This document shows positions 1 through 8,431 of a stretch of 64,000 nucleotides of DNA, one piece after another. Numbering within the stretch: position 1 is the stretch's first letter; each line of letters opens with the position of its first letter. The stretch is taken from NCBI RefSeq assembly GCF_000024125.1, contig NC_013222.1, positions 2,272,501-2,336,500 on the forward strand, read 5' to 3'. This DNA is from Robiginitalea biformata HTCC2501 (GTDB lineage: Bacteria > Bacteroidota > Bacteroidia > Flavobacteriales > Flavobacteriaceae). The notes beneath the pieces are model-generated. The model was not told where the DNA came from and ran no database searches. It saw nothing but the letters and a program-made list of their open reading frames with translations. The position numbers and the translations under genes are program-made.

Positions 1-792
1 GCTGATATCGTTCTTCATCATGGCCAGTTGTGCCTGGGTCAGGCTCAGCTTCGGCGGATAGGTGATTACCGGTGCCGACATGATGGAACGGGCCGGTGCC
101 GATATGGGGAAATTTCCGGTAGCTACCTGGTTCCGCAGGTCTTTGTCGGTGATGATTCCCACCGGACGCCCCGCATCGAGAACCAGGACGGAACCCACCT
201 TTTTGGACGACATCAGGCGGGCGATTTCGCTGGCCGGGGTGTCCGGGGAGCTACTGACGACATTTTTTCGCGGGCTTACGGGGCTCACCTCGTTGTACCG
301 CAACCCACTCCCGGCTTCAGGGGTATTGCCGCGGGAACCGGAAACCAGTTTCCCGCCATGGGCTTTTGTGTACGGATTCCGGGTGTTGGAGGCGAAACTT
401 TCCAACAGGAAGTTGCCCACGGCTGTGTACGATTGCACAAAGGGGCGGAATACCGATAAAGGGATGGCATAGAGCAGGGATTCCTCCCGGGTCTGTGCTT
501 CCAACTGGTATTTTTCCCCCGCCATCAGGGGCCGGAGGCCAAAAATATCGCCTTCGTCGCAGATGTCGATGAGTTCTTCCCGGGCCGATGCCTGCAGGTC
601 GACGGCCCCTTTGTGGACCACGTAAAAGCTACTATGGGTATCCTCCCCTTCGCGAAAAACGAAACTTCCCTTTTCCCGGTAGAGAATATCCACCTCCAGG
701 GCCAGCGCCTGCAGGTCCCGGGCATCCAGGGCGTCAAAGGGTGGGTAGCGCCGGAGAAAATCGGCCACCCGTTCGGAAATCCGGTTGCTCAT
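1..792 (-). CDS. Cyclic-nucleotide-binding / CBS-domain regulator (DUF294 type), 3' end cut by window edge
   Basis: Reading the minus strand from an ATG at 792 gives 264 open codons to position 1, so the C-terminus lies outside the window. Residues about 15-115 look like a cNMP-binding (Crp-type) barrel (FVFREGEDTHSSFYVVHKG, then GDIFGLRPLMAGEKYQ). After a linker, a CBS domain starts near residue 190 (SEIARLMSSKKVGSVLVLD, GIITDKDLRNQV). In this family the order cNMP-CBS-CBS is normally followed by a DUF294 nucleotidyltransferase-like domain; that part is not visible. Proposed cytoplasmic nucleotide-sensing signalling protein. Diverges from the antiporter at 996. Confidence 0.85.
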   Translation of the reverse strand, partial: MSNRISERVADFLRRYPPFDALDARDLQALALEVDILYREKGSFVFREGEDTHSSFYVVHKGAVDLQASAREELIDICDEGDIFGLRPLMAGEKYQLEAQTREESLLYAIPLSVFRPFVQSYTAVGNFLLESFASNTRNPYTKAHGGKLVSGSRGNTPEAGSGLRYNEVSPVSPRKNVVSSSPDTPASEIARLMSSKKVGSVLVLDAGRPVGIITDKDLRNQVATGNFPISAPARSIMSAPVITYPPKLSLTQAQLAMMKNDIS

Positions 793-966
793 ATCTGTCC
801 GTTTACCCCATAAAAGTACTATTAAAGGGGCAATGGCCGGCAATGTCCCGTCAGCTTCCTTCCGGCCCGGCCGGCAACCGGGAATCCGGGTACCGTCTAA
901 GGTGCCGGGACCCGGGCCAATAGGTCACGGGTCGTAAATGGCGAGCTGCGCCGGCGTTTGATATAG

Positions 967-974
967 TATCTTTG
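967..974 (+). promoter_or_regulatory. Bacteroidota -7 box (TATCTTTG) for the antiporter gene
   Basis: TATCTTTG matches the TAnnTTTG -7 consensus and lies 21 nt before the ATG at 996. It overlaps an in-frame TTG at 972, which argues that the TTG is promoter sequence and not the start codon. Confidence 0.6.
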
Positions 975-995
975 TGGGGCCGAAACGACCTGTCG

Positions 996-2471
996 ATGAC
1001 CATTACTATTGAAAATATCTTGCTGATTGGCTCCCTGTTGTTGCTCATCAGCGTGATCGTTGGGAAACCTTCGTATAAATTTGGTGTCCCAACCCTTTTA
1101 ATATTCCTGGCTATCGGGATGCTGGCCGGATCAGAGGGAATTGGGGGAATTTATTTTGACGATCCGAAAATTGCCCAGTTTATCGGGATTGTGTCGCTCA
1201 ACTTTATCCTCTTTTCAGGGGGGCTCGACACGAACTACGAGGCGGTCAAACCCGTTTTAAAGGAAGGGCTTTCCCTGTCTACCCTGGGGGTGTTGCTCAC
1301 CGCGGGAACCCTGGGGACATTTGTCTGGCTCATTACGGACTTTACCGTTTACGAGAGTATGCTGTTGGGGTCCATCGTCTCTTCCACGGATGCGGCTGCT
1401 GTTTTTTCTATCCTGCGATCCAAAAACCTCGCGCTCCGAGAAAACCTGCGGCCTACTTTGGAACTCGAGAGCGGGAGCAACGACCCGATGGCTTATGTCC
1501 TGACTATTGCCTGCCTGACCCTGGTGATGAATCAGGACCAAAATATCCTTTCAATCCTCCCGTTCTTTTTCCTGCAGATGATACTGGGAGGTCTGGCGGG
1601 TTGGGGTTTCGGCCGGCTTAGCAAGATGGTTGTAAACCGGATCCGCCTCGATTTTGAAGGATTGTACCCCGTGCTGGTGATTGCCCTGATGTTTATTACC
1701 TTTTCCGCAACGGACTTCGTGGGAGGGAACGGTTTCCTGGCCATCTATATCTGCGCGGTCTATTTGGGAAACCAGGACCTCATCCATAAGAAGACGATTA
1801 TGCGCATGTACGACGGGCTGGCGTGGCTGATGCAGATTGTTCTTTTCCTGACACTGGGCTTGTTGGTCTTCCCCAGCGAGATCGTTCCCGTACTCGGGGT
1901 GGGCCTGCTCGTTTCGCTTTTCCTGATTCTGGTTGCCCGCCCCGTGGGGGTGCTGATCAGCCTGAGTTTTTTCAGGATGAAAATGAGGCGGAGGCTCTAC
2001 ATTTCGTGGGTCGGGCTTCGCGGTGCAGCCCCCATTGTTTTTGCCACCTACCCGCTCCTCGCGGGCATGGATAAAGCAAATATGATTTTCAATATTGTAT
2101 TTTTTATCTCGGTCACCTCCGTGATGATTCAGGGGACAACGATAAGTACGTTTGCCAAATGGCTGAATGTGGCCCTGCCCGATGGAAGCAAGATTCTCAC
2201 GCCCACAGACACCTTTCTGGCCGATAATCCCAAGGCGGCGATGAAGGAAATCGAGATTACTCCGTCGTGCCGGTCGGTCGACAGGAAGATTGTGGACCTG
2301 CATTTCCCCGGCAATGCGATTATCGCCATGATCCACCGGGACGGGACGTACCTGGTCCCCAACGGATCGACGGAAATCCGGGCAGGGGATACGCTTATCG
2401 TGCTTTCCGATACGCAGGACGGGCTCGACCAGGTAGACGCCTGTCTGCTTCGGAGTGAACCTGCGGGCTAA
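996..2471 (+). CDS. nhaP2: Potassium/proton antiporter, CPA1 family with C-terminal RCK_C domain
   Basis: 491 aa, NhaP2/CvrA-like. About 12 hydrophobic segments span residues 5-395 of the inner membrane. CPA1 hallmarks are visible: SSTDAAAVF at 129-137 and ESGSNDP at 158-164, the latter holding the ion-binding Asp. A soluble tail (about 405-485) has the RCK_C/TrkA_C pattern (FPGNAIIAMIHRDG, IRAGDTLIVLSD) typical of ligand-gated K+ efflux. Exports K+ (or Na+) in exchange for H+. The start is set at ATG 996 because the upstream TTG falls inside the -7 box. Monocistronic by spacing. Confidence 0.9.
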   Translation: MTITIENILLIGSLLLLISVIVGKPSYKFGVPTLLIFLAIGMLAGSEGIGGIYFDDPKIAQFIGIVSLNFILFSGGLDTNYEAVKPVLKEGLSLSTLGVLLTAGTLGTFVWLITDFTVYESMLLGSIVSSTDAAAVFSILRSKNLALRENLRPTLELESGSNDPMAYVLTIACLTLVMNQDQNILSILPFFFLQMILGGLAGWGFGRLSKMVVNRIRLDFEGLYPVLVIALMFITFSATDFVGGNGFLAIYICAVYLGNQDLIHKKTIMRMYDGLAWLMQIVLFLTLGLLVFPSEIVPVLGVGLLVSLFLILVARPVGVLISLSFFRMKMRRRLYISWVGLRGAAPIVFATYPLLAGMDKANMIFNIVFFISVTSVMIQGTTISTFAKWLNVALPDGSKILTPTDTFLADNPKAAMKEIEITPSCRSVDRKIVDLHFPGNAIIAMIHRDGTYLVPNGSTEIRAGDTLIVLSDTQDGLDQVDACLLRSEPAG

Positions 2472-2669
2472 CCACTGTCATTTTGGAATTCGCGGGGTCG
2501 GTTCTACCGCCGGATCGCACCGGAGGTATCCCCTTGCATCAGGCTGTTGACATGCTCCAGGGATACCAGGTTTACATCTCCGGGAACCGTGTGGATATCA
2601 ACGGCGGCCTGGCTTTTAGTTGATCTCGTACAAAACCATTAATTTACCAATCTAAATAAAGCAATAGCG

Positions 2670-3710
2670 ATGAAGAAGGTAGTGACCTTTGGGGAAATCA
2701 TGCTCCGCTTGGCGCCTCCGAATTTCCTCAGATTTTCACAAGCGAACAGTTTTGACGTAGTCTATGGGGGAGGAGAGTCCAATGTAGCCGTTTCCCTGGC
2801 CAATTACGGCGTGCCCGTCGATTTTGTTACCCGTCTCCCGGACAACGATATCGGGCACTGCGCCCTGATGGAAATGCGAAAACGGGGCGTCGGAACGGAT
2901 AAAATCATCTTTGGCGGAGACCGCCTGGGAATCTATTTCCTGGAGACCGGTGCGGTTAGCCGCGGCAGCAAAGTGGTTTACGACCGGGCGCATTCGGCCA
3001 TGGCCGAAATCCGGAAAGGGATGGTAGACTGGAAAGAGGTATTTAACGGGGTGAAATGGTTCCACTGGACGGGGATTACCCCGGCCATTTCCCAGGGGGC
3101 GGCAGATGCCTGCCTGGAAGCCGTGAAGGTGGCCAGCGACATGGGTGTTACCATTTCAACAGATCTGAACTACCGGGCCAAGCTCTGGAAGTACGGCGGG
3201 GACCGGGAAGCCATCATGACCGAGCTGACCTCGTACTGTGACATCGTGCTGGGCAACGAGGAGGATGCAGAGAAACATTTCGGCATCAAACCGGAGGGCC
3301 TGGATATTACCACCCAGGGGGAACACGTCAAGGCGGAGGCCTTTTTATCTGTGTGCGAGCAAATGATGAAGAAATTCCCGAAAGCTAAAAAAGTCATCAC
3401 CACTTTGCGCGGGTCTATTTCGGCCTCCCACAATACCTGGGCAGGCGTGTTGTACGACGGCGAAAAGATGTATAAATCCCCCGAATACCAGATCACCCAT
3501 ATCGTGGACCGGGTAGGGGGCGGGGACTCCTTTATGGGCGGGCTGATCTACGGCTTGCTGAAATATCCTGAGGACGACCAGAATGCGCTGAATTTTGCCG
3601 TGGCGGCCTCCTGCCTGAAACACACCATCAAGGGCGACGCAAACCTGGTCACCGTGGCAGAAGTTGAAAAGTTAATGGGCGGGGACGCCTCCGGCCGGGT
3701 AGCCCGATAA
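2670..3710 (+). CDS. kdgK: 2-keto-3-deoxygluconate kinase (PfkB family)
   Basis: 346 aa, a usual length for the family. Starts with the PfkB N-terminal motif (TFGEIMLRLAPP, YGGGESNVAVSLA). It ends with the signature DRVGGGDSF at 280-288, where D286 is the expected catalytic base. Phosphorylates KDG to KDPG. The KDPG aldolase follows 11 nt downstream in the same direction, so the pair forms a two-gene operon for the last steps of an Entner-Doudoroff or uronate/alginate catabolic route. Substrate identity rests mainly on this pairing; a general sugar kinase is the alternative. Confidence 0.88.
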   Translation: MKKVVTFGEIMLRLAPPNFLRFSQANSFDVVYGGGESNVAVSLANYGVPVDFVTRLPDNDIGHCALMEMRKRGVGTDKIIFGGDRLGIYFLETGAVSRGSKVVYDRAHSAMAEIRKGMVDWKEVFNGVKWFHWTGITPAISQGAADACLEAVKVASDMGVTISTDLNYRAKLWKYGGDREAIMTELTSYCDIVLGNEEDAEKHFGIKPEGLDITTQGEHVKAEAFLSVCEQMMKKFPKAKKVITTLRGSISASHNTWAGVLYDGEKMYKSPEYQITHIVDRVGGGDSFMGGLIYGLLKYPEDDQNALNFAVAASCLKHTIKGDANLVTVAEVEKLMGGDASGRVAR

Positions 3711-3721
3711 ACGACAGACTC

Positions 3722-4390
3722 ATGGCGAATTATTCAAGAATTGAAGTGGCGATGGCCATGCGGGAAAACGGGATGGTCCCGCTGTTTTACCACCCGGACC
3801 CCGAGTTGGGGAAGAAAGTACTCAGGGCTTGCTATGACGGGGGCGCCCGGCTGATGGAATTCACCGCCCGCGGCGACTTCGCCTTTGAGGTCTTTTCGGA
3901 GCTGAATAAATTTGCATTGGCAGAACTGCCGGGGATGATCCTTGGGGTTGGTTCAGTCACCGATGCGTCTGCGGCCTCGTTGTACATCCAGATGGGGGCT
4001 AATTTTATTGTAACCCCATCTTTGCGGGAGGATATCGCCCGTGTTTGCAACCGGCGGAAGATCCTCTGGTCGCCCGGTTGCGGTTCGCTGACCGAAATCA
4101 ACCGGGCTGAGGAGCTGGGTTGCGAGATCATCAAACTCTTTCCGGGATCCGTCTACGGCCCCGGGTTTGTAAAGGCCATAAAGGGGCCACAGCCCTGGAC
4201 CGAGGTGATGCCCACCGGCGGCGTCAGTACGGAGGAATCCAACCTCAAAGCCTGGTTTGAAGCCGGGGTTTGCTGTGTCGGGATGGGCTCCAAACTGATC
4301 AGCTCATCCCTGCTGGCCAAGGAGGACTTTGCCGGCCTGGAGGAGATTGTCCGTTCCACCCTGGCTACCATAGCCAGAATCCGAAAATAG
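3722..4390 (+). CDS. eda: Bifunctional KHG/KDPG aldolase
   Basis: 222 aa. Class I aldolase of the Eda family: the Schiff-base lysine is K138 in the motif CEIIKLFPGS, and the phosphate-binding end is MPTGGV. MEFTARGDFAF resembles the conserved Glu-containing N-terminal strand. Cleaves KDPG to pyruvate and glyceraldehyde 3-phosphate. Directly follows the KDG kinase and is presumably co-transcribed with it. Confidence 0.93.
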   Translation: MANYSRIEVAMAMRENGMVPLFYHPDPELGKKVLRACYDGGARLMEFTARGDFAFEVFSELNKFALAELPGMILGVGSVTDASAASLYIQMGANFIVTPSLREDIARVCNRRKILWSPGCGSLTEINRAEELGCEIIKLFPGSVYGPGFVKAIKGPQPWTEVMPTGGVSTEESNLKAWFEAGVCCVGMGSKLISSSLLAKEDFAGLEEIVRSTLATIARIRK

Positions 4391-4577
4391 GAAAGCTGTC
4401 GGCATCCGGGCCATCGTCGACTTCTTTGCCAGCTGATTGCCGGGGGTGCTTCCCGCGTTGTGCCAGCCGACAACCAGGATGGGATGATTGGAATCCCATT
4501 GAGCATTCGCCAAATCCCGTTTCCCACCGTTTTGGCATTGCTCACCATCCTGTTAGACCCATCCAGAGCGTGCGGCC

Positions 4578-4612
4578 ATAAAAAAAACGGTTTGTGCACG
4601 CACAAACCGTTT
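4578..4612 (-). terminator. Rho-independent terminator downstream of tRNA-Met
   Basis: Perfect inverted repeat with arms AAACGGTTTGTGC and GCACAAACCGTTT. On the minus strand it is followed by a run of T. A smaller hairpin (AAGCCC / GGGCTT, 4619-4634) sits between it and the tRNA. Confidence 0.75.
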
Positions 4613-4634
4613 GATAGAAAGCCCGGAGGGCTTG

Positions 4635-4708
4635 TAGCGAGAGGGAGACTTGAACTCCCGACCTCAGGGTTATGAATCCTGCGCTCTAACCACCTGAGCT
4701 ACCTCGCC
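4635..4708 (-). tRNA. tRNA-Met (anticodon CAT)
   Basis: 74 nt cloverleaf on the minus strand. The acceptor starts GGCGAGG, the D-arm holds GCTCAGGTGGTTAGAGC, the anticodon loop is TTCATAA and the T-arm holds GGGAGTTCAAGTCTCCC. The acceptor pairs G1 with U72, unlike the C1xA72 of an initiator, so it is an elongator-type Met tRNA; an Ile tRNA with modified CAU is a less likely alternative. Confidence 0.92.
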
Positions 4709-4876
4709 GACTCATTTTAAAACGGCTGCAAATATAGTTTTTAATTCCCGTCCAGTCAACAGGGACGGGCCAAAAAGTTTTTTTGAATTATTTTTTTATC
4801 ATCTATAATTCGATATATTGCCCGCGTACCATGCGCAGCCCGAAATTGGGTCGCAAACTGCTAATACTACCCCGGA

Positions 4877-5260
4877 ATGGACGAGAAAACGAAGTTTGAG
4901 ATTGAATTTGTCATACAAGCATCCCCTCAGCTGCTGTTCCAGTACCTCGCTACCCCTTCCGGGTTATCCGAATGGTTTGCGGACAACGTAAACTCCCGGG
5001 GGGAACGGTTTACCTTTATTTGGGAAGGCACCGAGGAAGTTGCCCGCCTGCTCAAGCGCAAGACGGACGAATTTGTTCGTTTTGCCTGGGAATACAACGA
5101 TGACGACAGTTATTTTGAAATGCGCATCATCGTGGACGAGATTACCAAGGACGTCTCCCTTTTTATTACCGACTTCGCCGAGGAGGATGAACTGGAAGAA
5201 GCCAAAATGCTCTGGACCAACCAGGTTTCCGACCTGAAGCAGATTCTGGGATCCACCTGA
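4877..5260 (+). CDS. START-like/SRPBCC domain protein (AHSA1-like)
   Basis: 127 aa. Begins FEIEFVIQASPQLLFQYLATPSGLSEWF, the usual first strand and helix of the Bet v 1/AHSA1 fold. The rest alternates beta strands and ends in a long C-terminal helix with acidic residues. Short conserved proteins of this type are common in Flavobacteriia and lack a known ligand. No signal peptide. Followed after a 120-nt gap by the aminotransferase. Confidence 0.8.
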   Translation: MDEKTKFEIEFVIQASPQLLFQYLATPSGLSEWFADNVNSRGERFTFIWEGTEEVARLLKRKTDEFVRFAWEYNDDDSYFEMRIIVDEITKDVSLFITDFAEEDELEEAKMLWTNQVSDLKQILGST

Positions 5261-5380
5261 CGCCCCTGGGGAGGTAGGCCGGGTATATTCCCGGGCTGCA
5301 ACCGTGAGCAGCCGGCGGTGACAGCCCCCTGCAATCCCTCCCGAATATTGTATCTTGCGCGGAAAATCAAGGTACGCCAC

Positions 5381-6232
5381 ATGATTAACTTCAACGGGGA
5401 CCTGCTCCCGGATTCCTCTCATTTCCTGAACCATACCAACCGCGGCCTGCGCTATGGGGATGCGCTGTTTGAAACCCTCCGCTATAATGGGAAACAGCTC
5501 TTCTTCTGGGAAGACCACTATTTCAGGCTGATGGCCTCCATGCGGCAGTTGCGGATGGAGATTCCCATGATGTTCAATATGGAGTTTGCCGAAGCGGAGA
5601 TACTGAAAACGCTGGAAGCCGGAGGCCGCAACGGGCAGCCTGCCCGGGTCCGGATTACGGTCTTCCGGGATGCAGGCGGCCGCTACGGGCCGGACCGGTT
5701 GGATATCGGATATATCATTGAATCGGAACCCCTGGAATCCCCGGGGTATAAACTTTCCGAAGCGCCTTGCAGGGCCGACCTATTCCGGGATTATTATGTA
5801 CCTGCGGACTCCCTTTCGGGTATTAAGCACACCAACCGGCTCGTCCAGGTCCTGGGCAGTATCTACGCCGCTGAAAACGGCCTGGATACCTGCCTGTTGC
5901 TCAACCAGAACAAAGAAGTGGCCGGGGCCCTGAGTGGCAACCTGTTTATCCGCTCCGGCGATCAGATTCGGACGCCCCCGTCAGGAAGCGGTTGCCTGGA
6001 GGGCATCATCCGTAAACAATTGCTGAAAATCGTACCGGGTTCCGGTCGGTATTCCCTGGAGGAGGCGGCCATCTCGCCCTTCGACCTGCAAAAAGCCGAT
6101 GAATTGTTCTTTACGAATGCCATTGTGGGGATCCGCTCGGTTACGAGTTACCGGAAGGCGGAGTTCCAATCGGATGCCGCGCGTTTTTTAACCGGAAAAT
6201 TGAATCTTGCCGCCGTTGGTGCCGGCGTATAA
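5381..6232 (+). CDS. Class IV PLP aminotransferase / aminodeoxychorismate lyase-like
   Basis: 283 aa from ATG 5381 (MINFNGDLLP). Fold-type IV features: RGLRYGDALFETLR near the N-terminus, the PLP lysine K149 in SGIKHTNRLVQ, and NLFIRSGDQIRTPP with GCLEGIIRKQLL toward the end. Members of this group act as branched-chain aminotransferases, 4-amino-4-deoxychorismate lyases or D-amino acid transaminases. Length and sequence favour the PabC-like group, making p-aminobenzoate for folate, but the substrate is not fixed by what is seen. Confidence 0.82.
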   Translation: MINFNGDLLPDSSHFLNHTNRGLRYGDALFETLRYNGKQLFFWEDHYFRLMASMRQLRMEIPMMFNMEFAEAEILKTLEAGGRNGQPARVRITVFRDAGGRYGPDRLDIGYIIESEPLESPGYKLSEAPCRADLFRDYYVPADSLSGIKHTNRLVQVLGSIYAAENGLDTCLLLNQNKEVAGALSGNLFIRSGDQIRTPPSGSGCLEGIIRKQLLKIVPGSGRYSLEEAAISPFDLQKADELFFTNAIVGIRSVTSYRKAEFQSDAARFLTGKLNLAAVGAGV

Positions 6233-6256
6233 TCGTGGTAGGGACGTTGTCTGACT

Positions 6257-6359
6257 GGAAATTTGATCCGGGTGAAAGTTTGATCCGGGTGGAAGTTTTA
6301 TCCGGGCTGCAGTTTAATTCGGGCTGCAGTTTAATTCAGGCTGCAGTTTAATTCAGGCT
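6257..6359. repeat. Six tandem 17-18-nt units overlapping the end of yqgE
   Basis: Degenerate units GAAATTTGATCCGGGT, GAAAGTTTGATCCGGGT, GGAAGTTTTATCCGGGCT and three copies of GCAGTTTAATTC(G/A)GGCT. The last unit contains the yqgE stop codon (TTA at 6348-6350 on the plus strand). The array fills the gap between two convergent genes and grows more uniform toward yqgE. Confidence 0.85.
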
Positions 6360-6908
6360 GGGGTTTTCCGGCGCGTTTGACCATAGCAGGTAATCCCCGC
6401 CCAATTCCATCATCTTTTCCCGCCAGAAGGCCTGGGTGGATTTCTGGATGATATCGCTTTCGTACTTGTTGGTGACGACGATCCAGGATTTGGAGTCGAG
6501 CTCCTGGTTCAGCTGCAGGGAGGCCCAGCCGGAGTAACCCAGGAAAAACCGGATATCGTTCTGGCTGATCTTCCGCTCGTTGATAAGCGCTACGGTTGTG
6601 TCAAAGTCGCCCCCCCAGTAGATACCGTCCGAAATTTCGACAGAATCTGAAATCAGGTCCGGAACCTTGTGGATGAAGTAAAGGTTGTCCTGTTCCACGG
6701 GGCCGCCATTGTAAACGGGGAAGGGCACCTGGATTTCGTCTACCAGGTCGCTCATGCTGTAGTTTAACGGCTTGTTCAGGATAAAGCCCACCGAGCCTTC
6801 CTGATTGTGTTCTGCCAGGAGCACCACGGACCGGTTGAAGGAAACGTCCCCGGTGAGCGCGGGCTCTGCGATGAGCAGTTTCCCCTTCTTTGGTTGTATA
6901 CCTAACAT
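6348..6908 (-). CDS. yqgE: YqgE/AlgH family protein (UPF0301)
   Basis: 186 aa, normal family length. Contains the family blocks PKKGKLLIAEPALTGDVSFN, GSVGFILNKPLN, YNGGPVEQDNLYFIH and RFFLGYSGWASLQLNQEL. Function is poorly defined; the family is conserved and cytoplasmic. Its final codons and stop fall in the last unit of a tandem repeat array, so the present C-terminus (PENPSLN) may have been shaped by repeat expansion. Confidence 0.92.
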   Translation of the reverse strand: MLGIQPKKGKLLIAEPALTGDVSFNRSVVLLAEHNQEGSVGFILNKPLNYSMSDLVDEIQVPFPVYNGGPVEQDNLYFIHKVPDLISDSVEISDGIYWGGDFDTTVALINERKISQNDIRFFLGYSGWASLQLNQELDSKSWIVVTNKYESDIIQKSTQAFWREKMMELGGDYLLWSNAPENPSLN

Positions 6909-6977
6909 AGACGGAAGGTTACCGTTAAATTAAAAATAGGACAAATCCGCCAATTATCAAAGGGTACCTAAAAAAGC

Positions 6978-7001
6978 AACCCCGGCGCAGGGGCCGGGGT
7001 T
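6978..7001 (-). terminator. Terminator of the HU gene
   Basis: Hairpin arms AACCCCGGC and GCCGGGGTT with a 6-nt loop. On the minus strand it is followed by GCTTTTTT, just beyond the HU stop codon. Confidence 0.8.
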
Positions 7002-7032
7002 GATTTCTATAGGGTACGAATGGCACCCCTTT

Positions 7033-7305
7033 TTAGTTTACCGCATCTCCTAATTCGGAACCTGCTTTAAACTTTACTACGTTTTTTGCCGGGATATGGA
7101 TGGTTTTCCCGGTAGAAGGGTTGCGGCCCTCGCGAGCATTCCTTCTGGAAACAGACCAGGAGCCGAATCCTACTAAAGAAACGCGGTTTCCTTTTTTCAA
7201 AGAGCTCTCTACGTTTCCGAGGAAAGATTCCAGCGCCTTTTTGGCTGCGGCTTTGGTGATTCCGGCATCGGCTGCCATGGCATCGATTAATTCTGTTTTG
7301 TTCAT
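7033..7305 (-). CDS. HU-family nucleoid DNA-binding protein
   Basis: 90 aa. Begins MNKTELIDAMAADAGITKAAAKKAL and carries the beta-arm block GFGSWSVSRRNAREGRNP, followed by IHIPAKNVVKFKAGSEL. Homodimeric minor-groove binder that bends DNA and compacts the nucleoid. Flanked by a well-formed promoter upstream and a terminator downstream, as expected for a highly expressed monocistronic gene. Confidence 0.96.
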   Translation of the reverse strand: MNKTELIDAMAADAGITKAAAKKALESFLGNVESSLKKGNRVSLVGFGSWSVSRRNAREGRNPSTGKTIHIPAKNVVKFKAGSELGDAVN

Positions 7306-7350
7306 AATTTTAGTACGTTAAATGTTGTTATACATATTGCAAAGCGCAAA

Positions 7351-7380
7351 CAAAATTATACGGATTTGCCGTTGAAGCAA
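7351..7380 (-). promoter_or_regulatory. Promoter of the HU gene (-33 TTG, -7 TAATTTTG)
   Basis: On the minus strand TTG (7380-7378), 19 nt, then TAATTTTG (7358-7351). This matches the Bacteroidota -33/-7 promoter spacing. It leaves a leader of roughly 40 nt before the HU ATG at 7305. Confidence 0.7.
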
Positions 7381-7483
7381 GTAAAACCGGGGGAAATCGC
7401 CGATTTTGTTGATAACTTCGGAGGTTTGTTAATAAAGTGAGAAAATTCACGACACATTTGCGGAGCCCCGATTTTACGGGGCT

Positions 7484-8431
7484 TCAGCGAAACCGGTCAT
7501 TTTTTTTGAGCTCGGTGCCATTCAACCAATCCGAAACGGGCATCCGACGTTTTCCCTCCGGCTGCAATTCGAGGATTTCCAACTGGGAGTCCGAGGTATC
7601 CACAAATAACTTCCTGTCCATACCATGCAGGTCGCCCGGACTGCCATTTGAAGGGGTGTCTGCGGGCCGTGCTGCGTAGATTTTGCAGGTGGTGGTGCCG
7701 GAACCGGTCTCAAGTTGCGTCCAGGCCGTTGGGTAGGGGCTCAGTCCGCGGATCAGGTTGTCGATTTGCGCTGCCGGGGCTTTCCAGTCAATGCGGCAAT
7801 CATCCCGGAAGAGCTTCGGGGCTATTTTGTCCGGCTCCGGCTCGGGCTGCGGGTGGGTCGTAACCGTCCCTGCCTGAATCTGGCGCACGGTCTCCACTAC
7901 GAGCCCGGCCCCGAGCGCCATCAGCCGGTCGTGTAACTGCCCGGCATTTTCCCTCGGGCCGATCTCCAGGGATTCCTGCAGGATGACGTGTCCCGTATCG
8001 ATCTGCTCATCGATGAAAAAGGTGGTTGCGCCCGTGGTGCGTTCCCCGTTGATCACTGCCCAGTTGATGGGGGCCGCCCCCCGGTAATCGGGCAGGAGGG
8101 AGGCGTGCAGGTTGAAGGTGCCATGTTCCGGGAACTCCCAGACCTGACGGGGCAGCATGCGAAAAGCGACCACCACTTGCAGGTTGACGCCAAAGGAGGC
8201 AAGCTGCTCCACAAAGTCCGGGTCTTTCAGGTTGGTGGGCTGCAGTACGGGAAGGCCCTTTTCCACAGCATAGGACTTTACGGCCGAGGCCCGGAGTTTC
8301 CGGCCGCGTCCGGCCGGCCGGTCCGGCGCGGTTATCACGACGGCAATTTTGAAATCCGCTCGGATTAGCGCATCCAGGGAGGCCACCGCAAATTCCGGGG
8401 TGCCCATAAAGGCGATATTGAGATCTTTCAT
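7484..8431 (-). CDS. fmt: Methionyl-tRNA formyltransferase
   Basis: 315 aa from the ATG at 8431 (MKDLNIAFMGTPEFAV). Formyl-transferase core with the signature HASLLPDYRGAAPINWAVI and the downstream GATTFFIDEQIDTG. A C-terminal OB-like domain follows (KIAPKLFRDDCRIDW). Adds a formyl group to Met-tRNAfMet for translation initiation. The start overlaps the recQ stop as ATGA, so the two are translationally coupled. The open frame continues upstream inside recQ, but that extension is not family sequence. Confidence 0.95.
   Translation of the reverse strand: MKDLNIAFMGTPEFAVASLDALIRADFKIAVVITAPDRPAGRGRKLRASAVKSYAVEKGLPVLQPTNLKDPDFVEQLASFGVNLQVVVAFRMLPRQVWEFPEHGTFNLHASLLPDYRGAAPINWAVINGERTTGATTFFIDEQIDTGHVILQESLEIGPRENAGQLHDRLMALGAGLVVETVRQIQAGTVTTHPQPEPEPDKIAPKLFRDDCRIDWKAPAAQIDNLIRGLSPYPTAWTQLETGSGTTTCKIYAARPADTPSNGSPGDLHGMDRKLFVDTSDSQLEILELQPEGKRRMPVSDWLNGTELKKNDRFR

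Noticed and set aside
972..995. Earlier TTG start for the K+/H+ antiporter
   Set aside because: The TTG falls inside a TATCTTTG promoter box, so it would not be on the transcript.
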